DNA of 36,849 nt from Candidatus Gastranaerophilales bacterium (GTDB lineage Bacteria > Cyanobacteriota > Vampirovibrionia > Gastranaerophilales > Gastranaerophilaceae), in NCBI GenBank assembly GCA_944323165.1, contig CALURK010000016.1, positions 1 through 36,849 of the forward strand. Direction: 5' to 3'. Below the pieces are notes generated by a model. That model was not told where the DNA came from, did not search any database, and saw nothing but the letters and a program-made list of their open reading frames with translations. Below are positions 7,772-15,663 of the stretch, one piece after another (position 1 is the first letter of the stretch; each line of letters begins with the position of its first letter). A program made the position numbers and the translations under genes.

Positions 7772-9044
7772 ATCTTATAATAGTTTGTTCTCTGTCGGGT
7801 CCCACGCTTATAATTCCAATAGGAGCTCCGATTAGATCCTCAACTCTTTCGATGTATTTTTTTGCATTTTTCGGCAAATCTTCGTATTTTCTAATATCAC
7901 TTATCGAAGTTTTCCATCCTGGCATTGTTTCGTAGATTGGTTCAAGGTATTTGTGGATAAATACGTCTGTCGGATAAGTTGTGTATACTTTATCATTTCT
8001 GCAATCCTTGTATGCTGTGCAAATTTTTATTTCGTCAAAGCTGTCGAATACATCAATTTTAGTAAGAGCAACGTTTGTAATTCCTCCTACTAAAACGGCA
8101 TACTTCATAATTACTGAATCAAACCAACCGCATCTTCTCGGACGGCCTGTCGTTACTCCAAATTCGTGCCCAATGTCTTGTATTTTTTTGCCGGTTTCGT
8201 CTGTAAGCTCTGTAACAAAAGGTCCTTCTCCAACCCTTGTTACATAAGCTTTTGAAACGCCTACTACTTCCTCTATCACACAAGGGCCATATCCGCTTCC
8301 GGTGGCAGCACCACCACCAATAGGATTTGAACTTGTTACAAAAGGGTACGTTCCGTAATCTACATCAAGCATAACTCCTTGAGCGCCTTCAAAAAGAATT
8401 TTTCTGTCTTTATATCGGTTTAATAAATCTTGCCATTCAAAGCAAACGTAAGGCCTAAAGAGTTCTGCATATTTTTCGCATAATGAAATTATACAATCTT
8501 TTGTATAAGTTTCTAGTCCATATACGTTTTTAAGCATCTTATTTTTTGTCGGTAGAAACATTTCTATTTTTTCATTTAGAGCTTCAAAAGAATATAAATC
8601 TTGAATTTTAAACCCTATTCTCGCATACTTATCTGTGTAAGTAGGTCCAATCCCCTTTTTTGTAGTCCCTATTTTACCCTTCCCTGCATTAGCTTCACTA
8701 TAACCGTCAATTTCTATATGGTACGGCATTGTGATGGAAGCTAGAGGAGAAATTTTTAAATTTTTAAAATTAACTCCTTCTGATTTAAGTTCATTCAACT
8801 CTCTCTCAAAAGATTCAGGATGTATAACTGTTCCTGCGCCAATAAAACAGATGGTGTCTTTATATAAGATTCCTGAAGGGATTAGATGAAATTTGTAAGT
8901 TTTTCCACCGGTAACAACTGTATGCCCGGCGTTACATCCTCCTTGATATCTAATAATTAAGTCAGCATGAGAAGCCAGCAAATCTGTAATTTTAGCTTTT
9001 CCTTCATCTCCCCATTGAGCCCCAATAACAACAGTATTTTTCAT
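7770..9044 (-). CDS. purA: Adenylosuccinate synthetase
   Basis: This 424-residue enzyme makes adenylosuccinate from IMP, aspartate and GTP, the first committed step to AMP. The N-terminus GAQWGDEGKAKITDLL is the phosphate-binding loop, GGCNAGHTV carries the catalytic histidine, IGTTKKGIGPTYTDK, EGAQGVMLDVDYGTYPFVTS and TTGRPRRCGWFD are all conserved, and the length is normal. One oddity is GDEGKAK instead of the near-universal GDEGKGK, a glycine-to-alanine change in the GTP-binding loop; the catalytic aspartate and histidine are retained, so activity is expected. The start ATG has GGAG upstream. It is last in a leftward group after a SudB-like gene and a small Cys protein, although a hairpin separates it from them. 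Confidence 0.97.
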   Translation of the reverse strand: MKNTVVIGAQWGDEGKAKITDLLASHADLIIRYQGGCNAGHTVVTGGKTYKFHLIPSGILYKDTICFIGAGTVIHPESFERELNELKSEGVNFKNLKISPLASITMPYHIEIDGYSEANAGKGKIGTTKKGIGPTYTDKYARIGFKIQDLYSFEALNEKIEMFLPTKNKMLKNVYGLETYTKDCIISLCEKYAELFRPYVCFEWQDLLNRYKDRKILFEGAQGVMLDVDYGTYPFVTSSNPIGGGAATGSGYGPCVIEEVVGVSKAYVTRVGEGPFVTELTDETGKKIQDIGHEFGVTTGRPRRCGWFDSVIMKYAVLVGGITNVALTKIDVFDSFDEIKICTAYKDCRNDKVYTTYPTDVFIHKYLEPIYETMPGWKTSISDIRKYEDLPKNAKKYIERVEDLIGAPIGIISVGPDREQTIIR

Positions 9045-9064
9045 AACATATCTCCATATAAAAT

Positions 9065-9086
9065 AAGCCGGTTTTTAATCCGGCTT
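9065..9086 (-). terminator. Hairpin between the small Cys protein and purA
   Basis: AAGCCGG (9065-9071) and CCGGCTT (9080-9086) form a perfect 7-bp stem with a short T-rich tail on the minus strand. It could terminate or attenuate transcription before purA. Confidence 0.55.
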
Positions 9087-9098
9087 TTAAAAACTTGT

Positions 9099-9308
9099 TT
9101 AAGCATTTTCAGCTTTTGCTTTCGCTCTGGCAGCCTGTTTAGCTTGCACATCAAGCATTGAGTTATGGGCTATCATATATACAGAGCAAATTTTATAATT
9201 TTTTAAATACCACGCGCAGTTTTCTTGCATACAAACAATTTCAACTTGCGAACCTACGCTCATAAGCGGGCATAAAGGTATTGCTTTTTCTTGATCACGA
9301 GGTGCCAT
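9099..9308 (-). CDS. Small cysteine-containing protein
   Basis: This 69-residue protein has four cysteines in the order C13 (PLCPLMS), C26 and C31 (CMQENCAWY), and C41 (KICSVY), which suggests a zinc or iron-sulfur site; the C-terminal 20 residues are Ala/Lys-rich and helical. A GGAGA ribosome-binding site lies upstream of the ATG. It begins 20 bases after the stop of the SudB-like flavoprotein and is probably co-transcribed with it. I do not recognise a named family and assign no function. Confidence 0.6.
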   Translation of the reverse strand: MAPRDQEKAIPLCPLMSVGSQVEIVCMQENCAWYLKNYKICSVYMIAHNSMLDVQAKQAARAKAKAENA

Positions 9309-9328
9309 TAATTATCTCCTATATTATG

Positions 9329-10165
9329 TTACTTAGCTAACTTAAATAAATTACAGTTTTCACTGCGTTTTCGTTCTTGATCTTTATAAATCTTTGTTCT
9401 GTTAATAACTTCATCAAAGTCAATTTCGTGTGCATTAAAATCAGGTCCATCCACACAAGCAAACTTTGTAACTCCGCCAACGGTAATTCTACATGCGCCA
9501 CACATACCTGTACCATCTACCATAATAGGATTCATGCTTGCTTCAGTGTATATGCCTTTGCCTCTGGTTAAATCAGCGACAGCCTTCATCATTGGCATTG
9601 GTCCAACCGCAATTGCGTAATCAATCTTTTCTCTATTCATGAGTTTTTCAAGAACTTGCGTTACAAAACCTTTTTCTCCAAGCGAGCCGTCATCGGTTGT
9701 AATGAACAATTCTGTGCAAGCATTTTTCATTTTATCTTGCCAAAAAATCAAATCTTTAGTTTTTGCACCCATTATCATATAGACTTTGTTACCGGCATCC
9801 TTGAAAGCTTTTGCAATTAGATAGCAAGGCGCAGCTCCGTAACCTCCAGCCAAGCAAACAACTGTTCCATATTTTTTTATATGTGTAGGCTGACCGAGAG
9901 GACCAACTATATCAACAAGTTCATCTCTAACATTAAGGCTTGCCAATTTTTTAGTCGAATATCCTACTGCCATGAAAACAAGAGTAAGAATTCCTTTTTC
10001 TTTGTCTACATCTGCAATTGTAAGTGGAACTCTTTCGCCATTTTCTTCTGCTCTGAAAATTATAAATTGCCCAGCTTTAGCATTTTTTACCACATAAGGC
10101 GCTTCAATTTGAATTTCGTATTGATTTGGACATAATTCTTTTTTTGATATAATTTTATAGCTCAT
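9329..10165 (-). CDS. SudB/NfnA-like FAD/NAD(P)-binding iron-sulfur flavoprotein
   Basis: This 278-residue protein is of the ferredoxin-NADP+ reductase-like family that includes sulfide dehydrogenase SudB, NfnA and dihydroorotate dehydrogenase electron-transfer subunits. Residues 1-95 form the FAD-binding barrel (GERVPLTIAD is the flavin-binding motif), 100-215 the NAD(P)-binding domain (CLAGGYGAAPCYLIAKAF; AVGPMPMMKAV), and DGTGMCGACRITVGG with FACVDGPDF supplies a C-terminal [2Fe-2S] site. Family partners are usually a SudA/NfnB subunit encoded immediately downstream; none is present here, where a small Cys protein and purA follow. The substrate is therefore open: electron bifurcation with ferredoxin or a partner encoded elsewhere are possibilities. 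Confidence 0.87.
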   Translation of the reverse strand: MSYKIISKKELCPNQYEIQIEAPYVVKNAKAGQFIIFRAEENGERVPLTIADVDKEKGILTLVFMAVGYSTKKLASLNVRDELVDIVGPLGQPTHIKKYGTVVCLAGGYGAAPCYLIAKAFKDAGNKVYMIMGAKTKDLIFWQDKMKNACTELFITTDDGSLGEKGFVTQVLEKLMNREKIDYAIAVGPMPMMKAVADLTRGKGIYTEASMNPIMVDGTGMCGACRITVGGVTKFACVDGPDFNAHEIDFDEVINRTKIYKDQERKRSENCNLFKLAK

Positions 10166-10230
10166 CTAATAAAGCTCCTCTTTTACAAAGTCATCATATC
10201 ACAAATATTATGTACACTCAATAGCATAAC

Positions 10231-10345
10231 AAAAAAAAACCTTTCTGTTTTTAGAAAGGTTTCGGAATCTTTTTAATTAATTCCTCATGTGTAGAAGGTT
10301 AGTGTGTAGGTTGTATGAAAGGTTTTTATTATGATTCACGTTTGT
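10231..10345 (-). ncRNA. Possible small RNA or leader attenuator
   Basis: On the minus strand a strong terminator-like hairpin (AAACCTTTCT 10237-10246 / AGAAAGGTTT 10253-10262) is followed by nine U residues. Just before it lies a GGAAT/ATTCC hairpin and a CCT-repeat pyrimidine-rich stretch. No gene lies upstream on that strand back to the tRNA, so this terminator must end a short transcript: either a small RNA or a terminated leader of the SudB-like gene that starts at 10165. The 5' end given here is a guess. The rest of the 10166-10483 gap is AT-rich without a gene. Confidence 0.35.
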
Positions 10346-10435
10346 ATATATATATAAAAAATAAAAAGTATAGAAAATTTCAAAAGTTAAGAATATTGTT
10401 ACAAAACTTAAAAAATATTAATAAAATAAAGGGGG

Positions 10436-10464
10436 TTGAATTTTTATTTTTAGCGTTTAATAAT
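10436..10464 (+). promoter_or_regulatory. Putative promoter of tRNA-fMet
   Basis: TTGAAT and AATAAT are separated by 17 bases and end 20 bases before the tRNA. Only a partial match to the sigma-70 consensus. Confidence 0.4.
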
Positions 10465-10483
10465 GGGATGTAAGCGATAGTAT

Positions 10484-10560
<77 letters not shown>

Positions 10561-10565
10561 ATTAT

Positions 10566-10600
10566 AAAAAAAAGACTAGGTTACACCTAGTCTTTTTTTT
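10566..10600 (+). terminator. Terminator of tRNA-fMet
   Basis: GACTAGGT (10574-10581) and ACCTAGTC (10585-10592) form a stem extended by A/T pairs, followed by eight T residues immediately after the tRNA. Confidence 0.9.
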
Positions 10601-10635
10601 GTTGCTGAAAACGCTGAAAAATATTTTATGCAGGG

Positions 10636-10664
10636 TTTACAAACAATAGTATATATGCTATTAT
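10636..10664 (+). promoter_or_regulatory. Promoter of the prepilin-like operon
   Basis: TTTACA (10636-10641) and TATTAT (10659-10664) with a 17-base spacer lie about 80 bases before the first prepilin-like gene, leaving a 5' leader of roughly 75 bases. Confidence 0.5.
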
Positions 10665-10745
10665 ATAATCAGGACTTAATGTGTCCTCCGTTTAGAAAAA
10701 CACTATAGTGATTATATACTTAATTAAGAGATAGGCTACTGATTT

Positions 10746-12938
10746 ATGAAAAAAAATTCGTGGATTCATGGTTTCACTTTGGCAGAAATTCTTATTACAC
10801 TGCTGATTTTAGGGTTTATTGCTGCGCTCACAGTTCCGATGTTAGGTCTAAAAAAACAAAAACCTACTTCTAACAAAGGATATCACGGAACCGTAGAGTG
10901 TTTTTACATGCCCAAAACAAATCAACCAAATCTAACGGTTCCGAATGCACCTAGTATTAATTTAGGTTCCAATGTTAGTTATGATTGGGGAGAAAAAGAA
11001 TTTGAATTAAAACATTATGAGGCAGATAATTTTAAGTATAAGAATGGAAAGCCGGCTTCAGAACTTCAAACTGACTCTATAGCTTGCTATTTTAAGGCGC
11101 CTGTTACGGGGTCTTTTACAATTCAGGCCATCGGAGCCGGCGGTGACGGAGCTTATGATATAACTTCTGCAGGACAGGTGCCTACTTATGCAGCAGTATT
11201 AAATAACTATGAACTTTACAAAGATACTTCAAATCATGTGATGGGATACATCCCTGTTGGGCCTGCTTTCTTGTCAAGCATAGAGAGTGATCAAACTCCG
11301 AATTGGGTAAGAGAAGAATGGAATAAGCAGTGGAATTCCAGTTCTACTCCAATAATAGAGTATACTGTACAATCACCATTAGGTTACCCCGGAAAAGATT
11401 TATGCGATGTAAAAAGAAATGACTACATAGGAGAAATCTACCAAGAGGAATGCATCAAGCTATGTAGCAAAGGGCTTATGGATGCAACCTGCCCTCACCA
11501 GTGTAAAATATACATAAAGGCTGATGGCGGGGCATCAGGCAGAGGGGCTTCATATACAGTACCTGTGCAATTGAAATATAGTCCTAAAGGAGAGAAGGAC
11601 AACGTTCAGTATAATATTACAGATAGTGAAACTACTTTAAGTTTTGCGGATAATAAATACATCACATTATATCCGTCCGGCGCTGGCGGAAATGCCTATA
11701 ATAGTGGCGGTACTGGTGTTCCGGGAACGTCTGGTGTAGATTTTAAAATTCCGACTAATTTGTCGAGCAATAATGACAATGTTGTGATTAAAGGGTTAAA
11801 AGCTGCACGAGCTGTTTTGTCGGGTCAGCAAGCCGGGCTTGTTGCATGTCAAAACCAAACTCAATTAAGAAAAAAAGGTAGTATAGTTGTTAACATTCCT
11901 GATGCACCAGAAAGTAAAGTTGCTGTAAAATACGAAGCGTACCAACCTGCTATAAGAGCAACATTTGGTGAAGCAGGCGGTGCTGCAAGCATGCAGTTGA
12001 TTACAATTGAAGGCGTGAAAAAAGGTACCGAGTTTAAACTTATTCCTGCAAAAGATTGGAAACAAACTACAGAAGTCTATATGAAAGTTGTAGATGCTAA
12101 TAATCCAAGTAGCTATGAATGGAAACCTATATTAACAGGACCTTCTGGTGCAAAGGGTGCAAGTTATACAAACAAACTTATTTCAATGGAAAATGGGGAT
12201 TTTCCTTTCCCAACTGATTATTATCCTAGTAAATTCACGTACAGAACCCCAGCTGTAAGAATAACTCCTAGTTCAGGACAGGGATTTGCGAGTCTGCTTG
12301 CGTCAAAGATGACTGAAACAACTTTGCAAATAAAGGATTTAGTATCTGCAGGTGCAGTGTCCTCTGCAGGGGCGCTGTCTTCTGCAGGGGCAATGTCTTC
12401 TGCAGAAAGTGTCGGTGTAAGCAGCGGCTCTTCCAATAGCCAGGCTGCTGGAACAGGTCCTATGCGTGTTGGCTATGATGGTAAAATTCCTTCTGGCCAT
12501 AGATGGCTTCCTGGAATGGAACCTCCTTTGTTCGAGGAGTTTGACACAAGTGATATGTATCAATTGATTGATGTTACTGTTCGTGTTACGGGATGTGTAC
12601 CTGGACTAGGCTATGTTGTTGGTGGCACAGGTGATACTGGTGGTGGTGATAACCCGCCCCCACCTGAAGAGAACCAAAATGCAGAATATCATACACAGCG
12701 AGGCGTGTATCCGTTTATACCTGGTGCAGGCGGCGCTGGCGGATACCCATTGGTTGGATATTTAAACATGGTTGCAAAGCACTTTATAAATGGGTACGCT
12801 ACTTATAATGAGTATATCTCTGTAGGTTCAGAAAAAGAGATCAATGTATATCCTTGTTACTCTGTTCTTGAGCCAAGTGGTGCTGCATATTGTAAACCTA
12901 CAAAAGGTCAACCGGGAGCAATAGTAATATCATGGTAA
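10746..12938 (+). CDS. Large prepilin-like protein with glycine-rich fibre-like region (730 aa)
   Basis: The N-terminus carries a class III prepilin signal: G9|F10-T-L-A-E14 followed by a hydrophobic helix to about residue 33, so prepilin peptidase cleavage after G9 is expected. Beyond the pilin helix it is unlike ordinary pilins: an HG.VEC motif (C52), then C114-Y-F-K-A-P leading into a strand and GAGGDG (130-135), several further Gly-rich stretches (YPSGAGGNAYNSGGTG; PGAGGAGGYP) and the C-terminal ending PGAIVISW. The strand-then-GAGG pattern and terminal W resemble glycine-rich domains of phage tail fibres (family resemblance recalled, not searched). An 18-base tandem repeat encodes SAGA.S units near residues 534-555. 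Likely a pilus-tip or surface fibre. The stop overlaps the next start (ATGGTAA). Confidence 0.8.
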   Translation: MKKNSWIHGFTLAEILITLLILGFIAALTVPMLGLKKQKPTSNKGYHGTVECFYMPKTNQPNLTVPNAPSINLGSNVSYDWGEKEFELKHYEADNFKYKNGKPASELQTDSIACYFKAPVTGSFTIQAIGAGGDGAYDITSAGQVPTYAAVLNNYELYKDTSNHVMGYIPVGPAFLSSIESDQTPNWVREEWNKQWNSSSTPIIEYTVQSPLGYPGKDLCDVKRNDYIGEIYQEECIKLCSKGLMDATCPHQCKIYIKADGGASGRGASYTVPVQLKYSPKGEKDNVQYNITDSETTLSFADNKYITLYPSGAGGNAYNSGGTGVPGTSGVDFKIPTNLSSNNDNVVIKGLKAARAVLSGQQAGLVACQNQTQLRKKGSIVVNIPDAPESKVAVKYEAYQPAIRATFGEAGGAASMQLITIEGVKKGTEFKLIPAKDWKQTTEVYMKVVDANNPSSYEWKPILTGPSGAKGASYTNKLISMENGDFPFPTDYYPSKFTYRTPAVRITPSSGQGFASLLASKMTETTLQIKDLVSAGAVSSAGALSSAGAMSSAESVGVSSGSSNSQAAGTGPMRVGYDGKIPSGHRWLPGMEPPLFEEFDTSDMYQLIDVTVRVTGCVPGLGYVVGGTGDTGGGDNPPPPEENQNAEYHTQRGVYPFIPGAGGAGGYPLVGYLNMVAKHFINGYATYNEYISVGSEKEINVYPCYSVLEPSGAAYCKPTKGQPGAIVISW
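12345..12416 (+). repeat. 18-bp tandem repeat inside the first prepilin-like gene
   Basis: Three units beginning TCTGCAGG (12345, 12363, 12381) and a degenerate fourth at 12399 encode S-A-G-A-[VLM]-S. The unit length is a multiple of three, so copy-number change would alter protein length without a frameshift. Confidence 0.85.
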
Positions 12939-13447
12939 AAAATGGATTCTCATTGGCCGAAGCTCTTGTAGTTATGGCTATAATTTCAATATTTTTCGCT
13001 TTCGCTTCAAAAGTTATTACGACTAAACCAAAAGCGATTAAGCAAGATACTCCACACGGGTATTTTGAATGTTACAGAAATGGCTCTACTGGTCCTCTTA
13101 TGCAAAATTACGTTTATGAGGGCGTGATAAAAGAGCCGGAGGAAGTCTCAGTTTGTAAATTTAAACCTCCTGTAGGTGCGGCATTTTTTAATATAAATGT
13201 TTATGGACGTTTTTATAGTGCGTTTGAACCTAATATTACGAATGAGATTTCTATAACAGTAGCTCCACATACTGGGTACATTCAGATGACAGTAGACGGA
13301 AGTGCGGTATCTCTTCCTAGTAATTCTTCTTCTGCTGATTATGAACAATTGAAGGAACGTATAAAAGTATTTTTAGAATCAAAATATCCAGAGTCGGGTC
13401 TTTATAATAATGGAAGTTTCAACAATGGTATAATGATAAGCTGGTAA
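12932..13447 (+). CDS. Short prepilin-like protein of the same family (171 aa)
   Basis: It has a prepilin N-terminus (G5|F6-S-L-A-E10) and a hydrophobic helix to about residue 27. It keeps the landmarks of its two large neighbours: HGYFEC (C47), C75-K-F-K-P-P-V-G followed by a strand (AAFFNINVYG), and the C-terminal ending NNGIMISW. It lacks the long Gly-rich inserts of the other two, so it may represent the minimal core of the family. Its ATG overlaps the stop of the preceding gene and the next gene starts 10 bases downstream, so all three are co-transcribed and probably assemble together. The single pair of conserved cysteines suggests a disulfide after export. Confidence 0.8.
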   Translation: MVKNGFSLAEALVVMAIISIFFAFASKVITTKPKAIKQDTPHGYFECYRNGSTGPLMQNYVYEGVIKEPEEVSVCKFKPPVGAAFFNINVYGRFYSAFEPNITNEISITVAPHTGYIQMTVDGSAVSLPSNSSSADYEQLKERIKVFLESKYPESGLYNNGSFNNGIMISW

Positions 13448-13457
13448 GAGGAAGTAT

Positions 13458-15500
13458 ATGTATAAAAAGAACAAGAAATCTGGTTTTACTTTAATGGAAT
13501 TGATGGTGTTTTTGCTATTTTTATCAATAGTTTTTGCAGCCGCAACTCCAATAATAACAAAGCGTATAAAATTGCCTCAAAAAGTTTATCACGGCAGATA
13601 TATTTGTTATAGAGATAGTGATGGAGTTTTGCGTGAAGCGAGGTTTAATTCTACTAGAATGTTACCAAGTGAGCCTGTAACAGAATGTTCTTTTACTCCT
13701 CCTAAAAATGCATCTATGTTTAAAATAGAATTGGTAGGTGCAGGAGCTGGCGGTATTAATTATTCAGATATTGTGGAAGACAATGATATTAGAGAAGGAA
13801 CTTTTTCATACAGGAATGGTTCATATCAATATGTCGGTGACAGGTATGCTAATTTAACAAATGGTCAAATACGTGCATTTTTGCTTGGTAAGAGCTACCG
13901 CATATCTCAAAAAACAGGTGTTGGTGGTGTAGGACAGAATATATATTCTCAACTTGCGGATGCTAATTTTGATAACTTCACTTATGATTATGTACCAACG
14001 GCTCTTGTTAAATGTTACAATCCTGATGGTACAATATGTGAACAAGTTCTCAGAGCAGCAAAAGCTCGTATAAGATCACTCTATGCTAGTAAATTTGGTA
14101 CTTATTCTACCAGAAATTGTGCGACCTCTGTTGGGTGGTTAGATGGTGCTGTTTCCGGGGAAGATAGTGAATGTTATATAGCTTATGATGATCATTTAGT
14201 AAGTTATGTTGATGATGTAATATCAGTTACTCCGGGTCTAAGAGTAGTAAAGGGCTCTGATTTCTATAGTATAACAGGCGAAGCTGGAGATTCTAACAAC
14301 GGCGTTAATATCCGAGAGTCAAAGCAGAGATACATATATGTTGAGGGCAAGGTGCCGTTTAAAGATACTTCTAATAATGATATACCTTTAGATAGTACTA
14401 TAGGTTACCTGAATAGTTTATTTGGGTCATACTTGATAAAAGGTTCAACTGGAACAGCAGGTGCTACTTGTGGGGGTTGGAAATATTCTGATCCAGAGGA
14501 TGGTAATAGCTATTTATTGTCTAGTCCTGAGATGGCGTCACTTTCCCATTCGGGTGTTTATTATGGTGAGAATGGCGGAGATGTAGAAAGATATGCAGCA
14601 ATCAGGATATATAATTCTTGTTTTACTAATCAAACAAGATCAACTGGTGGTAAAGGCGGTTGGATTGCAACTGATTTAGAAGCGGCATCTTCAAGCCAAG
14701 TGTATGCAAGTACTGCTTCAGGTAGAGAAGGAATAACTCCTGCTCAAGGATACATTGTTCCTTATACTCATTACTTAACATTGCCTGCTGATTATGCTAT
14801 AACTGGTGTTAAAAGTTTTGGTATTACAGAAGACAGTAATAATCCAGGAGACATGATTCCGGGGATTGGAATTGAAACTGATTTAAATATAAAACATTAC
14901 AAAATTGGAGAAAGCGGCTCTTCTGCTGCTGATGCTAAAACATATTATGTACCATCTTTGGGAAGTGATTGTAAGTTCTCAATTCCTTCAGGTGGGCCTG
15001 CTGTAGAATACAGTAATGCAACACAATTCTTAATAAAAGATTTGGAGAGTTCTTTAGCCGTAGGCTTGACCTGTAATTCCGGCAATTTAAGGCTTGTAGG
15101 GACAGGTGGAAAATACAATGTTACATTAAAAGAAGAGACATACAATCCTTTTGATTACATCGATATATACAATCAGCAAGTAGATTTATCAGGAATACCT
15201 TCTGAATATAAAGTCGAACCAAAAACTCCATCTATACCATACACTAATTCTTCAATATTCAATAAGTTTAGAAGTGGAATTTTTGACCAAATCGGTTTGG
15301 GCGGAATGGGTTCTATTATAACAGACAAGTGTACAGCACCAAAGGGTAGTTATAAATTGTCCAATATTTATAATGGTGTTTTTGAATCAGGTAGTGGTTC
15401 AAGGATTTCTATTCCTGGAGAAGAATGTAATCCAGAAGAAGATATTGCAAAAACAAAAGCGCAACCAGGAAGAGGCGGAGCTGTTATTATTTCTTGGTAA
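13458..15500 (+). CDS. Large prepilin-like protein with glycine-rich fibre-like region (680 aa)
   Basis: A prepilin signal (G9|F10-T-L-M-E14) precedes a hydrophobic helix to about residue 33. Shared family landmarks follow: YHGRYIC (C50), C77-S-F-T-P-P then FKIELVGAGAGG (88-99), and the C-terminal ending GRGGAVIISW. The body (100-640) is Ser/Gly/Tyr-rich with several cysteines and no recognised enzyme domain. The GAGAGG stretch after a strand and the terminal [VI]-I-I-S-W are typical of glycine-rich tail-fibre-like folds. GAGGAAG precedes the ATG. It is the last gene of the operon and ends at a strong terminator. Likely an exported minor pilin, pilus-tip adhesin or pseudopilus fibre; the receptor cannot be inferred. 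Confidence 0.8.
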   Translation: MYKKNKKSGFTLMELMVFLLFLSIVFAAATPIITKRIKLPQKVYHGRYICYRDSDGVLREARFNSTRMLPSEPVTECSFTPPKNASMFKIELVGAGAGGINYSDIVEDNDIREGTFSYRNGSYQYVGDRYANLTNGQIRAFLLGKSYRISQKTGVGGVGQNIYSQLADANFDNFTYDYVPTALVKCYNPDGTICEQVLRAAKARIRSLYASKFGTYSTRNCATSVGWLDGAVSGEDSECYIAYDDHLVSYVDDVISVTPGLRVVKGSDFYSITGEAGDSNNGVNIRESKQRYIYVEGKVPFKDTSNNDIPLDSTIGYLNSLFGSYLIKGSTGTAGATCGGWKYSDPEDGNSYLLSSPEMASLSHSGVYYGENGGDVERYAAIRIYNSCFTNQTRSTGGKGGWIATDLEAASSSQVYASTASGREGITPAQGYIVPYTHYLTLPADYAITGVKSFGITEDSNNPGDMIPGIGIETDLNIKHYKIGESGSSAADAKTYYVPSLGSDCKFSIPSGGPAVEYSNATQFLIKDLESSLAVGLTCNSGNLRLVGTGGKYNVTLKEETYNPFDYIDIYNQQVDLSGIPSEYKVEPKTPSIPYTNSSIFNKFRSGIFDQIGLGGMGSIITDKCTAPKGSYKLSNIYNGVFESGSGSRISIPGEECNPEEDIAKTKAQPGRGGAVIISW

Positions 15501-15530
15501 GTGGGATAATTATTAGACCTTAAGTTTTTA

Positions 15531-15578
15531 AAATATAACAAGGTAACTAGTGTCTACCTTGTTATATTTTTATTTTTC
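15531..15578 (+). terminator. Strong terminator after the prepilin-like operon
   Basis: A perfect 15-bp inverted repeat (15531-15545 / 15555-15569, core ATAACAAGGTA / TACCTTGTTAT) with a nine-base loop is followed by a T-rich tract. Confidence 0.9.
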
Positions 15579-15663
15579 TGCCTCTTATTTTTAGATTCTT
15601 AAAAGGCAATTTTTTAAAAGTATTTTACTTTATATAGGAAAAGGTATTAGGAGTTTCAACGAT

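Noticed and set aside
7726..7935. Plus-strand frame after the TpsB-like gene
   Set aside because: It runs through the bidirectional terminator and antisense to the conserved C-terminus of purA.
12221..12563. Minus-strand frames within the first prepilin-like gene
   Set aside because: They are antisense reflections of the tandem repeat and Ser/Ala-rich coding; no start signal.
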